Shown: positions 1-12,562 of the stretch, piece by piece
Layout: every line of letters starts with the position of its first letter
Numbering within the stretch: position 1 is the first letter of the stretch
Assembly: GCF_902686445.1 (NCBI RefSeq)
Contig: NC_062223.1
Location: forward strand, 62,245,498 to 62,309,497
Source of the DNA: Sciurus carolinensis
Lineage: Eukaryota; Chordata; Mammalia; Rodentia; Sciuridae
Reading direction: 5' to 3'
Length of the DNA stretch: 64,000 nt
Notes under the pieces: model-generated
What the model saw: the letters and a program-made list of their open reading frames with translations, nothing else
What the model was told of the DNA's origin: nothing
Databases searched by the model: none
Position numbers and translations under genes: made by a program

Positions 1-805
<805 letters not shown>

Positions 806-1159
806 TTAAATTTAAAGAGAGGAGACAGATAAGTATAAATGTATGTGTATGGATTCATTGTACATATTTGTGTTCGTATAAGAGCATTTTCCATTTTTAA
901 AGAAAGTATTTGCAACTTAAAGGTAAAATAAATTTCTACATTGGGCTCAGAGACATTTTAGAAATTTAAGCTACAGTTGCCATATTTGTCATTATCAGTG
1001 ACTATTGAGTAAACAGTCTCTGGGAGAATAGTACACAGCGGCTAAATATTGAGAATATGACTAAAACACACATTGTATGGCAAAAAACTTCCTAATTCAT
1101 AATGGTCTTTATCTTTCATAATGTATAAAAGATAACAGATTCATTCTCCATTGAAAGAA

Positions 1160-1262
1160 TAATTTCTACTATTATATATATATTATTTCTACTATTATAT
1201 ATATATTATATACTATATATATTATTATATTATTATTATATTATTATATATTATATATAATT
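1160..1262. repeat. AT-rich microsatellite
   Basis: A run of imperfect (TA)n and (TTA)n repeats. It could form cruciforms and is likely length-variable. Confidence 0.85.
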
Positions 1263-1430
1263 TGTACTGATTTTTCCAATTCAATAATATCCAGTTTAAT
1301 TAAAGAACTACAGTTCTTAGCATTTAAGCAAACTAAGGATATGATAAAATTATATACTAACACAATGGCAGATCCCTTTAAAATATATATACAAATATTT
1401 CTTACTCATTCACTCATTCAACAAATATTT

Positions 1431-1612
1431 GCCAGGTGGGTGGCACACACCTGAAATCCCAGCAACTTGTGGGGCTGAGGCAAAATGATTGCAAATTCGA
1501 GGCCAACCTCAGCAATTTAGAGAGACTCTGTCTCAAAATAAAAGATAAAAAAAGGTCTAGGGCTGTAACTCAGCGGGAAATAACCCCTGGGTTCAATACC
1601 CAGCACCAAAAA
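1431..1612 (+). mobile_element. B1-dID dimeric SINE
   Basis: The left half is B1/7SL-like (GGTGGGTGGCACACACCTG, then GCTGAGGCA) and ends at GACTCTGTCTCAAAATAAAA. The right half is tRNA/ID-like (GGGCTGTAACTCAG, then CTGGGTTCAATACCCAGCACC). Similar AAATATTTG words flank it (about 1423 and 1626), probably the target-site duplication. It is antisense to PDE3B. Confidence 0.85.
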
Positions 1613-1999
1613 GTAAAAACAGAATAAATATTTGAGAGCCTAATATATGCTAAAAACGAGCTGGGTTTCACAACAGAAAAAAAGAAATCAACCCTGCATC
1701 TCAATGAATCTACACAGTGGAGAATTATAAATCAGTGCTAAGTGCCAAAATGAGGGGAGAAAACAGAGGACTCCAGGACAAAATAGTTCATTCCTGTGGA
1801 TTTTTTCAGATCTTTGATAAGTGCCTTGAACTAAGGCAATGTACCTAGAATAAAGATAGGCAGATTTAAAACTTCAGTTGGAAATAAAGATCCAAGTAAA
1901 ATGTGATTCAGAGAGGAAAGCAAATAACAATAAAGACCTACAATATTTTAAGGGTTAGAGGTAAACATTTCATAGATGTGTGTGATGGTATGAACTTGG

Positions 2000-2350
2000 T
2001 TAGGTATGGTGCCTGTTTATTTGGTTAAACACAGTATTCTACATGTTGCTTTGAAGATATTTTTTGATGTGATTAACATTTAAATCAGCAGACTTGATTA
2101 AAGCAGATTAATTGCCATAATGTGAGTAGGCCTCATTGAACTGGTTCAAGGCCTGACTAAGATCTCCCAAAGAGGAAGAACTTTGCCTCCTGACAGTCTG
2201 AAGACTCAAGAGTACATCATTAGCACCTATTGAAATTTTCAGTCTTCTAGTCTTCCCTGAGAATTTCAAACCTGTCAGCTCTCAAAATTGTGAGCCAATT
2301 CTTAAAAGAAACACATTCACTCTTTTGTGTATCTCTCTCCATATATATAT
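2000..2350 (-). mobile_element. Old ERVL-type LTR relic (MLT2-like), antisense copy
   Basis: Read on the plus strand it follows the reverse complement of a common mammalian LTR: TTTGGTTAAACACAGTATTC, GATGTGATTAACATTTAAAT, GCCATAATGTG and TTGTGAGCCAATTC. It is highly diverged. The family name comes from memory; membership of an ancient LTR class is likelier than the exact subfamily. A sister copy lies at about 53590-54160. Confidence 0.55.
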
Positions 2351-2524
2351 TGACATCTACATGAGTAATACACACACATATATATCTTTATCCTTTGCTA
2401 ATCTGATAAGTAGAAGGGGATTGTGCTCTCACTTTTTAATTTTCTTATCACTAATAAGGTTAAGTACTTTTCATGTGTACACATCATTGTATAGTCTTTT
2501 CTGAAGTGTGTGTTCAACTCTTCT

Positions 2525-3090
2525 GCTCATTTTTCTAATGGGTTGTTGTGACAGCCTCTAAGGTAGATTTATTGATTCCTGCCCCTGATTTTGAATACAG
2601 GAAAGACCTATGACTTCCTCTTATGAACTGAAGGATGATGGGATATCACTGTCATGATTATGGTAGGTTACAGACTCCATCTTGCCAATAGATTCACTTT
2701 ATAGAGATTAATCTCTAAAGTGAGTAATCTTACTTGCATTACTCTCTTGACTCGCTTGGTTCCATGAAGTAAGGCGTCACAGTGAGGAAGACCCTGTGAT
2801 AAGGAACTGTGGGCAGGTTCTAGGAATGAAGATGGCCTCCAGCAAAAAGCAATAAGAAGGTAAAGCTATTGAGAACCCACAACTAAAGGAAATTAATTCT
2901 GACCACTACCTGAGCCTGGAAGTTGATTCATTTCAGCTGAGACAACTGGGTTGGATCCACCATTAACATTAGCCTTACAACATACTATGCAGAGGACTCA
3001 ACTAAATTGTGTGAGAACTCAACTAAGCTGTGTGAGGACTCCTGATGTACAAAATTTGCTACAATTTTGGTAATCTTATATGCAACAAAA
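2525..3090 (+). mobile_element. Ancient MaLR LTR relic (MLT1-like)
   Basis: Diverged sequence with MLT1-style landmarks: AGACTCCATCTTGCC, CTCTCTTGACTCGCTTGG, AAGTAAGGCGTCACAGTGAGG, GATGGCCTCC, and a terminal region resembling the gaggactcctga end. No coding capacity. The family name is tentative. Confidence 0.45.
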
Positions 3091-4435
3091 AATTGCATCA
3101 CTGACTTATAGTTTAACTCTAGTTTTCTCCAATGTTATATTTTTTCAGTTCTTTTTATATGAACTTTTTAGTAAAGAGAATTCATTAATTTTTATAATCA
3201 AATTTATCCATCTAATCCTATATGGTATTTTTGAGTCTGGTTAAGGAAATTTTGCCTTACTTTAAGGTCATTAACTACAGCAGTACTTTGCATTTTTCAT
3301 TAGATTTGTCTCTAGATAACTGGTGACTTCTGATGCAGTGGTAATGGTGTTTTTAAACTTCATTTTCTAATACTAGAAAATGAAACATTTTTATATATCC
3401 AGCAAGTCTGCAAAATTTATTACTTATATTACTTTATTTTTAGATTTGTCTAGATGTTCTACAAACAAAAAAAGATCACCCAAAAATAAAGAAAAGGATT
3501 CACATCTTCCCTTACAATATTTCTTTCTTTTATTTCTGGGTCTTATTTTATTCATTGTCTAGAATCTCCAAGATAATGTTGGATACAAGTATTTATATTG
3601 GGTAACTTTATTGTGTTACAAAGTCAGAAGGAAAGTGTTTGATATTTCATCTTTAAGTATTAAGTTTACAATACATTTCTGATAGATAATATTTATCAGA
3701 AAAAAAGTGTTCCTTTTACAATTTTTACAATGCTTTCAATTTTGATGAACTCTAATTTATCAATATTTTTACTAATGGACTGTGTTTTGTGGTCATTTTT
3801 ATAAACACTTTATTCAAAATCCAAAGTCACAGGTATTTTCTCCTGTTTTCTTCTATGAGTTTTGTGGTTTTAATTTCCCTCCTATAGGATCTACTGAATT
3901 GAATATACTTGGGCCATATCATATTTTCTTGATTATTACAGGTTTGTAGTAAGTTTTGAAATTTTTAAGTGTGAGTCCTCTAATTTTTTTTTTCATTTTC
4001 ATTAAAACCTTGTATTTTAGGATCAGATTTTCAGTTTCTACAAAGAAGTCCGTCCAAATTTTGCTAAGGATTATGCTATATGAGAATTATATGCTACATA
4101 TGGTGAAATGGTTATCACAATCAAATTAATTAATATATCCATATTTATAATTCAGGAATTTGATTAATATACCTAGGTAAAATTTTCTCATTATTGATAC
4201 TTCTTTGGTTTCACTGAGCTTTATGAATCTGTTGGTTGTTTAATTAGTTTTGAAAAATTATTCTGGGCTATTATCTCTCACCTTTCCTTTCGCAACTTCA
4301 CTCACAGATATATGACACTTGTGACTGTGTCCCAAATGTCTCTTATACTTGATTTTGTTATTAATGTATTTTTTTTTTCCTGTCTGTGCTTCAGTATGCA
4401 GTCATACATAAACATTTGTGGAGGAGTTTTGTTTT

Positions 4436-4625
4436 GTTTTGTTTTGTTTTTGGTAACAGTGATTGAACCCTGGAGCTCTTACCACTGAGCAACACCCCTC
4501 ACCCTTTTTTATATTTTATTTATAGACAGGGTCTCACTCAGTTGCTTAGGACCTCAGTAAGTTGCTGAGGCTGGCTTTAAACTTATAATCCTCCTCCCTC
4601 AGCCTCTCAAAACACTGGGATTACT
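4436..4625 (-). mobile_element. B1-dID SINE, minus strand
   Basis: Reverse complement of a B1-dID. The plus strand shows GATTGAACCCTGGAGCTCTT and CACTGAGCAACACCCC (dID), then GACAGGGTCTCACTCAGTTGC, GAGGCTGGCTTTAAAC and CCTCAGCCTC (B1). It lies in the same sense as PDE3B. A (TTTTG)n run precedes it. Confidence 0.8.
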
Positions 4626-4879
4626 TAAGTTGATTAAACAGTTCTGTATTTTATCTCTGATTTCCTAGTGCCTATCAGTGCCTCATTCATCATAGATGTT
4701 CAAAATGTAATTACTGGATGAATTAGCAATTGGTCAACTATTAGCCACCTAAATTGCTTACTCGTGTTAATTTACATAAAATGGTATTCAAAATTAGATA
4801 TAATAAGGAAAGAAAAAAATTTATATTACCATATATTTTGAGAACTCCCATATTTTAATTATAAAGACTGATTTCTAGA

Positions 4880-5010
4880 AGCCAGATTATGGCAAACACC
4901 TATAGTTCCAACTACTTGGAAGGCTGACACAGGAGGATTCCTTGGGCATAGGAGTTCAAGACCAGACTGGGCCACATAGGAAGACCCTGTCTATAAAAAA
5001 AAAAAATTAA
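4880..5010 (+). mobile_element. B1/Alu-like SINE monomer
   Basis: Contains GGAAGGCTGACACAGGAGGA, TTCAAGACCAGACTGGGCC and AAGACCCTGTCT followed by an A-run, with no ID-type right half. It ends only about 30 bases from the donor of the 5039-5145 exon. Confidence 0.7.
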
Positions 5011-5021
5011 AACGTTTTTTA

Positions 5022-5216
<195 letters not shown>

Positions 5217-5269
5217 TTATACATTTAGATCTTAGACCTGTATCTAAGATTCAAAACAATAGTTAACAT

Positions 5270-5415
5270 ATTTTTTCCGTTAAAGGACAAGATAATAAAT
5301 ACTTCTGACTCCAGGCCATAAGGTCTATACTCAACTTTGCCACAGTAGCACAAAAGCAACCACAAACACTAATAAATGAATTGGTATGGCCATGTTTCAA
5401 AAAATTTTTCTTTAC
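5270..5415 (+). mobile_element. Ancient hAT-type DNA transposon relic
   Basis: Matches the old mammalian element whose text runs 'agataataaatacttctgac ... ccataaggtct ... actcaactttgccacagtag ... caaaagcaaccacaaacac'. A related fragment sits at 37935-38040 and possibly at 19170-19240. I remember the pattern but not the family name reliably. Confidence 0.5.
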
Positions 5416-5445
5416 CAAAATAGGATAAGGTCCAGAAAATATAGT

Positions 5446-5632
5446 TTGATGATTCCTTGCCTAGCAGGTTATCATTATCGCCTGAAAAGCTTCTTAACAA
5501 ATAGATTGCTGGTCCCATCTCCAGGGTTTCTGATTCATTAGGTCTGGGATAGGGTTAAGAATTTCCTTTTCTAACAAGTTCTTAGATGATGTTGGTATTG
5601 CTGGTCCAGGACTTCACTGAGAATCAATGTCT
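5446..5632 (+). mobile_element. MER5A-like hAT-Charlie MITE
   Basis: Characteristic internal text: AACAAATAGATTGCTGG, CCAGGGTTTCTGATTCATTA, GGTCTGGGATAGGG, TTTCTAACAAGTTCTTAGAT and TGCTGGTCCAGGAC. This is the well-known MER5A core at moderate divergence. It is non-coding and was mobilised in trans in an ancestral mammal. Confidence 0.8.
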
Positions 5633-5899
5633 AAAATAAAACTCTTCATCATTTTCTAATCCCCTCTCACAGAGATAATCACTACCTTTGTCTCAGTAAT
5701 TCCCTAAAACTGAAATATTTACCATAGGCTTTAAAAGAGTTGTGAAGAAATTAATGCAAATAACTATCATAGTGCACTACTATGCTAAATAAAATGAAGT
5801 CTATTAAAATTATTACAAAATAAATGAAGTAACAATATATACAGAAGTTTATGGCACAATGCCATGCACATTTAAAACACACCAATAAATGTTACCTTC

Positions 5900-6310
5900 C
5901 TTTCTTTAGATACTCACTAGCCTATTTTCATCTACTGGTTGATTCTTGATGTAGGCATTCTGCCAGAAGGGCAAGGACAACCCGGATTCTCTCTCTAGTT
6001 TTATCCAACTTTTTTTTTTTTAGCATAGGCTAAGTTCTCAATAAGCTTCTCCCCAACTCCTTGCACCTTTCCTGCAGTTCCTCATTCTCTTTACTCAAGA
6101 TCAAGTGTTCTATGACCTCAGAGGCCTTTATTCATGCCTCTCTTATAACACTTTCCCATATTCATAATTTTACTGCTTATATATTCTCTTCCTTGCCAAT
6201 TTATGAGTTCCTTCAGGAGTTACAGCTTTCTCATCTCTACATTTATGATAGGTATAGCAGTGTCTGATAAGGTGTTCAACAGATCTGTGTGGGATAAATG
6301 AATGATAGTT
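5900..6310 (+). mobile_element. L2 LINE 3'-end relic
   Basis: The order resembles an L2 tail: CTCCTTGCACCTTTCCTGC, TTTATTCATGCCTCTC, ATGAGTTCCTTCAGGAG, GCAGTGTCTGATAAGGTG, then GGGATAAATGAATGA. Old and non-functional. Confidence 0.5.
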
Positions 6311-6664
6311 TCTTTAGGTTCCTACTCTAAACTTAATGGAGAATAATTTTATTTTCTGCTGTCACACCTGAAGTGAACAAACTCTTCACAAGATTAAGCA
6401 TCATAATTCAATATGGGAATGCTGAACCCCACAGGACATTTGTTAAAGCAACCACTTATCTTCAAAGATCCATTTTCATGCAATCCCAAACTCTTCACAG
6501 TAATTGAACAGGCCTCAGAGGAACAGTAATTGTTAACAAAAGTAAAAAAGTGAAAAGTACTACAAAATAGACCAAAAAAAAGTGTTATAGAAAACCAGAG
6601 GTGAAACATTACTTTTCCTTCAAGAACAAGGGAAGGAAAATGTCAGAGTGATTTGTTCGTGTTT

Positions 6665-6745
6665 GGTTTTTGCAGTGCTGAGGATGAACCCTGGGCCTTG
6701 TGCATGAAAAACAAATGCTCTAACACTGAGCAACAGCCCCAGTCT
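6665..6745 (-). mobile_element. ID/dID SINE fragment, minus strand
   Basis: The plus strand reads AGTGCTGAGGATGAACCCTG, GGCCTTGTGCATG and AACACTGAGCAACAGCCCCA, the reverse complement of an ID element including a decayed B box. It has no B1 partner. Confidence 0.7.
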
Positions 6746-7224
6746 TCAGGGTATTATTCTTAAGTGGTGATAACTTAACCCACTTAAAGATGTACAGAAA
6801 TAAGTGTAAGAAGTACTATTTCAGTTAAATTCCTCTTATATTAAAAAGGGGCACAGACATAGACAAACAATATCAAACAGTTAAAAGTTTGACTAGAATT
6901 TCAGGTGAAATAGAGGACGATGATGTTAGAAAGAGGATTTGGTGTTGTAAAGAAATGAACTCCTTAATTAGTAAAATCACAAGCCCTCTAAGAAATGACC
7001 AAGAAAAAATACTTAAGGAAGAGAATAGAGTGGTTGTTTAAATGGGATTAATTCTTCTTTCTTCCAATTATCTCTCTCAGGTTCTTTTATCAATGTATGC
7101 ATAGCCCCCTGGGTTATAGTACTTCACTCTTTTTTTCCAAGCAAGCATGAAGTAAAGCAAAATTAAATTTATGCTAATATTTTATTTACTTCAATTTTCT
7201 TGAAATATACTTCAGCTTAATTTC

Positions 7225-7455
7225 TTTTTCTTTCTTTCTTTCTTTTTTTTTTTTTTTTCCTGAATCAGGGATTGAACTGAGGGGCACTCAACCACTGGAG
7301 CCAGTCCTTTTTAATTTTTTTTTTATTTTGAGGAGGGGTCTTGCTAAGTTGCTTAGGGCCTTGTTAAGTTGCTGAAGCTAGTTTTGAACTTGCAATCCTC
7401 CTGCCTTAGCCTCCCAAGTTGCTGGGATTAAGGTATATGCCACCACACTGAACTA
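7225..7455 (-). mobile_element. B1-dID SINE, minus strand
   Basis: Begins with a (TTTC)n/T-run (the former A-tail), then GGGATTGAACTGAGGGGCAC, GTCTTGCTAAGTTGCTTAGG and CCTCCTGCCTTAGCCTCCCA. Nearly full length and in the same sense as PDE3B. Confidence 0.85.
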
Positions 7456-8203
7456 TACTTAATTTTCAAATAGCATTTTTAAACTAAGGACAAAATTATT
7501 AAGAGTCTAAAACAAGTTATATGCCTATTATATTCACCTAGAAAACTTTCCAAATCATTTTTGCACTGTCATCCTTTGAAAGTTTGTTCATTTGTATTGG
7601 TTTACTTATAATTTCTCCAAGTAAGGATGCAGCTTTGTCATGAGCTAATAACAGGACTTCGAGTCCTAGACTAGGACTTTGGACATTATTCTATAGATAT
7701 TGGTAACTTAATGACTAGAAAAACTATATAATTGATGTTTTCTTTAAGAAAGACTTCCAATGGAAAGTAGAAAGAAGCTGGATCAGGTGAAGAAGGGCAC
7801 TGGATCTGAAAGATCAATTAACTAATAGCCCAAGTAAATAGTAAAGAAAATATGAAATAGTATAGACAAAGTGATAAGGGAGAAGAAGATAGAGAAGAAA
7901 AGCTATTTCAGAAATAGACCTGACAACTGTTATCTGTATCACAAAGTAACAGGATACAAAGACAACACGAAGTTTTTTAGGAATATTGGTTTTGTAAGCA
8001 ACCACTTACTAAAAGTGGGCAGCATCATGCCAGGAAGGACAGAATAGTTACAAAAGAAAAAGCAATTAAAAAGAAGAGAAAATCTGGTTTCAGGAATATA
8101 TTCATGGAATGAGAGTTCAGCACTGGAATCAAAGTCAGGGTGGGGGCAGCTGTGATCAGAATCTGAAGCTGCATTCACATCAAGACTCAAAAACCTAGGA
8201 GAT

Positions 8204-8415
8204 GAGCCAGACAGTGGCACATGCCCTAACCTAGGCATCACAGGTAGACTGAGGCAGGAGGATTTCAAGTTCAAAGCCAGCCTCCACAATTTAGCAAGGC
8301 CCTCAGTAACTTAGCAAGACCCTGTATCAAAATGAAAAAAAAAAAAAAAAAAGGGCTGAAGAAGTGGGCCAGGGGTTAAGCACCCCTGGGTTCAATTCAC
8401 ATACCCCTAACCAAA
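8204..8415 (+). mobile_element. B1-dID SINE
   Basis: Left half GCCAGACAGTGGCACATGCC through AAGACCCTGTATC, A-rich linker, right half GGGCTGAAGAAGTGGGCC through CCTGGGTTCAATTCAC. Imperfect direct repeats flank it (AACCTAGGAGATGAG near 8190, AACCCTAGGAATGAG near 8435). Confidence 0.85.
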
Positions 8416-8758
8416 AGAAAACAGAAAAAGAAAAAAACCCTAGGAATGAGATCTTGGTTCTGGAGTATGCTAATAAAATCAAGATGATGCTAGAGTCACC
8501 AGATTATTAGATTTGAACTAAGGCTTTGTGGTTCCTGAACAAAGTATCAATATGTATTAAAGGTGGAAATATGCACTAATAAAGATGCCACATACTATAT
8601 ATTTAGATGACAGTCACATATGGCCCTTTATATTTGAATTAAATTAAGATGTAGTTAAGTTTAAAATTAAGTTGCTTATGCACACTGTGCATATTTCAAA
8701 TAATCAATAGCCACATGGACCACCATGCTGGACAGTGCAGACATAAAATGTTTCCATC

Positions 8759-8845
8759 GGGCTGGGGAGATAGCTCAGCTGGTAGAGTGCTTGCCTTGCA
8801 AGCACAAGGCCCTGAGTTCGATCCCCAGTACCACAAAATAAATAA
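8759..8845 (+). mobile_element. Young ID SINE with intact tRNA-like promoter and 16-bp TSD
   Basis: The body carries an A-box region, TAGCTCAGCTGGTAGAG, and a B-box-like GTTCGATCC, and ends in CCACAAAATAAATAAATAA. Perfect 16-bp target-site duplications, ATAAAATGTTTCCATC, sit at 8743-8758 and 8846-8861. The perfect TSD and clean promoter boxes indicate a recent insertion by L1 machinery. The element could in principle be transcribed by Pol III. Confidence 0.92.
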
Positions 8846-9274
8846 ATAAAATGTTTCCATCATTGCACAAATTTCTATTGCACAGCACTGATCTAGACAC
8901 TTGAATTTAAAAAGGAACAGTGATTGTAAATGCTTCATATAGTCCCATGGTCAAAGTACATTTCAAAATGTATTACCAAGAAGCTCTAACTTTTCTTGAA
9001 AGTAGATGTTCATAAGCTTGGTCCAATACCACCAGTTACTTTATTCTTCACATTTCTAAATATTTCATGAGGTATATGATTTTGTTTTAATGACAGTTAA
9101 GTGAATATATAGACTCTACCTACATTTACCTTATATGAACACTTCTCAGGGTTAAAGATGAGTTTTCTCTGGACCAAGTTTTCTGTTTTTTTTTTTTTTT
9201 TTTTTTTAATACTGATCATCTCAGGCAGCAGGATAATAATGTCCTTACCTCAATGTATCAAAAGTTTCTTTAAC

Positions 9275-9287
9275 TACAAATGCATTG
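9275..9287. repeat. Left target-site duplication of L1 leader insertion
   Basis: The 13-mer TACAAATGCATTG recurs exactly at 10517-10529, immediately after the L1-derived segment. Confidence 0.85.
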
Positions 9288-10516
9288 GCCATCTGCCTGC
9301 CTCTCGCCTGTCCATCGCCTGCCTTATACCTATCCATCACCCAACACATGAGATTCACCTCCCGATCGTCCGACAACAGTCACCAAATTGATTGCCAACC
9401 ACCAGTGGAGCACCAGCTGCCTGCTGTGGCCTGGAAGTTCACTGTTACAGTATCTGCAGGTTTGATTACACATGGCTGCCGCCATTTTGAGACAACAGCC
9501 AGGCCCCGTAGGACCCCTGGCTGGACTGACTGAGCCCTGTCTCCAGGATCCTTCAGCCCGACTGATCACTTCCTGCTTCTCGCGCCCTCACATCGATTGA
9601 CTGCTCCCTGCCACCAGGACCCCCAGACCAACTGACTGCGCCCTATCACCAGGACCCCAGACTGACCGATTGCACCCAGCCTCCAGGATCCCGCAACCAC
9701 ACCAAACACACCCGAACTCCAGGACCCCTGCCTGACCAACCGCATCCCACCTCCAGGACCTCCTGCTGACCACGTCCACACCCTGAGCTGCAGTTCCCCA
9801 TTTGCCAACTCATTTCGAAGCCAGAGCAGCCATCTTGGATAATCCTGGAAGCCATAGCTCTGAACTTAGGTGGGGCAAAAGCCATCCTGAGATGCCTGCT
9901 GGAGGCTTGAAGCTCATTGTCAGGTACCTCTCATGCATCAGGCTACTGAACTCTGGGAGGTTTCATTACTATATGACTGTTATACTGTAGATTTTCTTTT
10001 TTCTCCTTATTAAAAAAATTTAAGTTTTTATTTCTTTACTTTTCTTGCTCTCTTTTCCTTTTGTTTAACTGTTCCCTCAGAGTCTCCTTCTCCCTTTTTT
10101 GCATGCTAACATCCAATTTCTTTTGATTACACTCTCACCTTTTCTATTATCTAGAACTTCTGTATATTCTTTTCTTATCCCATTAACAGCCACATTCTAC
10201 ATCCCTCTGCATCCTCTTTGTCCTCCATTAGAAACTGCAGACCTTATTGCAAATCTGTTTGTTTTACTGAAGATAATATTTGAACTCATTCTGTTTATTA
10301 TGACAATTTTGTTATTGTCCTCATAGGGGATATTTGGTCTAGGATTGCATAGTGTCTGAATTGGGCACTGCTAATATTGATCTCCTCTTAAAGAAAGGGT
10401 TTTGGAAACCTATAGGGTCACTATAAGCCTATAGGGGGAAATCTGCAATACCCCAGATCTGCACTGCTAAAGGGGAAAATACATTAACAACATGAAAAAA
10501 CAAGGGAAGAAAATGA
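9288..10516 (+). mobile_element. L1 5'-leader-only insertion (5'UTR plus first codons of ORF1)
   Basis: The segment 10190-10516 aligns by eye with the L1 leader at 59750-60075. Shared words include TAGAAACTG, TATTGCAAA, TTGATCTCC, TTGGAAACCT, ACTATAA and AACAACATGAAAAAAC. The ORF1 start codon is at 10492, and similarity stops after about eight codons at GAAGAAAATGA. The block is bracketed by perfect 13-bp direct repeats, so it behaves as a complete insertion rather than a remnant broken later. The bulk of ORF1, all of ORF2, the 3'UTR and a poly(A) tail are missing. The left part carries about 35-bp tandem repeats (see 9540-9790). Confidence 0.8.
9540..9790 (+). repeat. About 35-bp tandem monomers inside L1 leader
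   Basis: The word CAGGAYCC/CAGGACCY starts at 9544, 9615, 9650, 9684, 9720 and 9754, a spacing of 34-36 (71 across one decayed unit). Each unit continues with a GACTGACC/GACCAACTG-like word and GCRCCC. The tract is CpG- and C-rich against AT-rich surroundings, as expected for an L1 promoter. Confidence 0.75.
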
Positions 10517-10529
10517 TACAAATGCATTG
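10517..10529. repeat. Right target-site duplication of L1 leader insertion
   Basis: Second exact copy of TACAAATGCATTG (see 9275-9287). Confidence 0.85.
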
Positions 10530-10605
10530 CTGTTACAACTGTACAAGAGATTTTTATTTCTACCTTTCTTTTTACCCAACAGTTCTCAAGATAATGCTTC
10601 TTATG

Positions 10606-10700
10606 GCTAAAAAAAAAAAAAAAAAAAAAAATTCTGTTGTGTTTTCAGTTCACTCCTTCATTATCCTGCTTCTATTTAAAAAAAAAAAAAAAAAAAGATT
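10606..10700. repeat. Two A-runs
   Basis: Runs of over 20 and about 18 A residues at about 10609-10631 and 10678-10696, lying 80-160 bases beyond the L1 leader insertion. No SINE body is recognisable before either run. Confidence 0.7.
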
Positions 10701-11757
10701 CTCATGTTTAGGCTCTAGGCAAAATCTATACCATGCTCATTTTCCTGTACTATACTCTTCATATTTCAAACCACTCATTTTGTTTGATTTTTCTTTTATA
10801 AAAAAGGAGTTCACATACTTGACTGTATTATAAAAGATTCAAATTAATAACCACAAAAGAATCTGGAAAATTATAATTCTCTAATTATACTTCACATATG
10901 TCTTAAATAAATTTTAACAGAAAAAATGTTATGCTACAATCCTGCCATCTGCTGTTTCAAACATGAAACTATACAGCTCAAAGTATTGAACACATGACCT
11001 GAATTCACATAGTAGTATAACATAGCATTTATATAAATTTCAATTTTATTAGCATAGATAACTGACTATAGAGAAGTTTTAGCCCACACAAGAGATCAAT
11101 ATCTTTCCTGGCTTTCAAAAAAGTATTGAATCTGTTATTATCAGAGTAAATGATATTTACATTCAGAAGATTTTAGCTCCTGCAATTTTCCTAGCCTCAT
11201 TTAGTTATAGTCACTGAAACCTTTACTTTGTAGGATTAGCACTGTTTTATCATAAGTAAATTCTCAACAGACTATAGAACATATTAATGGTCCCAGCCAC
11301 CAATAGGAACAGTATACAAAGAGTCTTGCTACGTTAACCTAGAAACCGTGATGAGCCCTGGGAACATGATCTTCCTTTTATAAGTCAGTACCCCTGCTGA
11401 TTTAATCACATACTGTACACTGGATTGGTGACTGCCCCTCTAATGGCCACCTCCGCCCATTTAAAAGATGTCCCAGTACCCTGTCCTAAATCGATTCTAG
11501 TTTCCCTAAAACATACCACTGACCCACATTCTTAAGGCTCCAGTATGCTTTGTACCTGGCCTACCTAAGTTTTGAGAGAGGGCTTGTCAGTTTCTTTGTA
11601 AGACTCAAGTTTCTTGATTATACCTATGATTATTACTTATGCTATCCTATACCTAAAATGCTTCAACCATTCTTTTACACTTTTAAAACTATTTCAAATT
11701 TATTTGCAGAAACAAAGTAGATGCTTTAAGTTTCTTTGAAAGACTCTGAGAATTTTA

Positions 11758-11901
<144 letters not shown>

Positions 11902-12434
11902 TTAAATAATTAGTAATTGTTAAACTTGTTATACTTTTACATGCTGAATTTGGAAAAACAATAATGGCATGTGATAATATCAACACAAAGTATATTTTTA
12001 ACATGTACGGGAGAAACTGAAAATTTCATTTAGAAAATCTATCCAAATTTTACATTCTACTGTTGGTCTATTTTTCTTCTTCCCACTAAAAATCAATTTC
12101 TGAACTCTTTACAATTTAAACTAGATTTTTTTCCATTTGCATATTTCACTCCCAATTCAAAGAGAAAAACACAGAAATTGGAAATCTGGAAATTTTAAAG
12201 TGGATATAAAAGATTGACCCTGAAAAATCAGTTTCAGAGGGGAAGTTTAGAATTAGAGATGTTCAACCCTAAAGCCCAAAATTTTTATATTTTCAGTACA
12301 ACAAGGCATTTACACATCCTATTTAATTATGTTTAAAATATTTCCAAAATATACCAATAAACTTTTCTACATGGAAAACAGTAACAAACATAATCTGCTA
12401 TATGATTTTTTTAACTTTAAATGTTTGCACTCTT

Positions 12435-12562
12435 TTTTTAGTTACAGATGCACAGAATACCTTTATTTTTATTTATTTATTTTTATGTGGTGGTAAGGAT
12501 TGAACTCAGTGCCGCACAATGCTAGGCAAGTGCTCTGCCACTGAGCTACAATCCCAGTCCTA
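12435..12562 (-). mobile_element. ID SINE with long tail, minus strand
   Basis: The plus strand reads an A/T-rich tail (TTTATTTTTATTTATTTATT), then GATTGAACTCAGTGCC, AATGCTAGGCAAGTGCTC and CACTGAGCTACAATCCCAG, the reverse complement of a full ID element. Confidence 0.85.

Noticed and set aside
8759..8845. A functional tRNA gene
   Set aside because: The A and B boxes are present, but no tRNA cloverleaf closes around them, the 3' end is A-rich and a 16-bp TSD flanks it: it is an ID SINE.
9540..9790. A CRISPR-like array because of regular 35-bp spacing
   Set aside because: The units are imperfect tandem repeats without unique spacers, in a mammalian L1 leader.
9566..9885. Overlapping Gly/Trp-rich frames on the minus strand near 9.6-9.9 kb
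   Set aside because: They arise from the C-rich 35-bp monomers of the L1 leader, antisense to the element.
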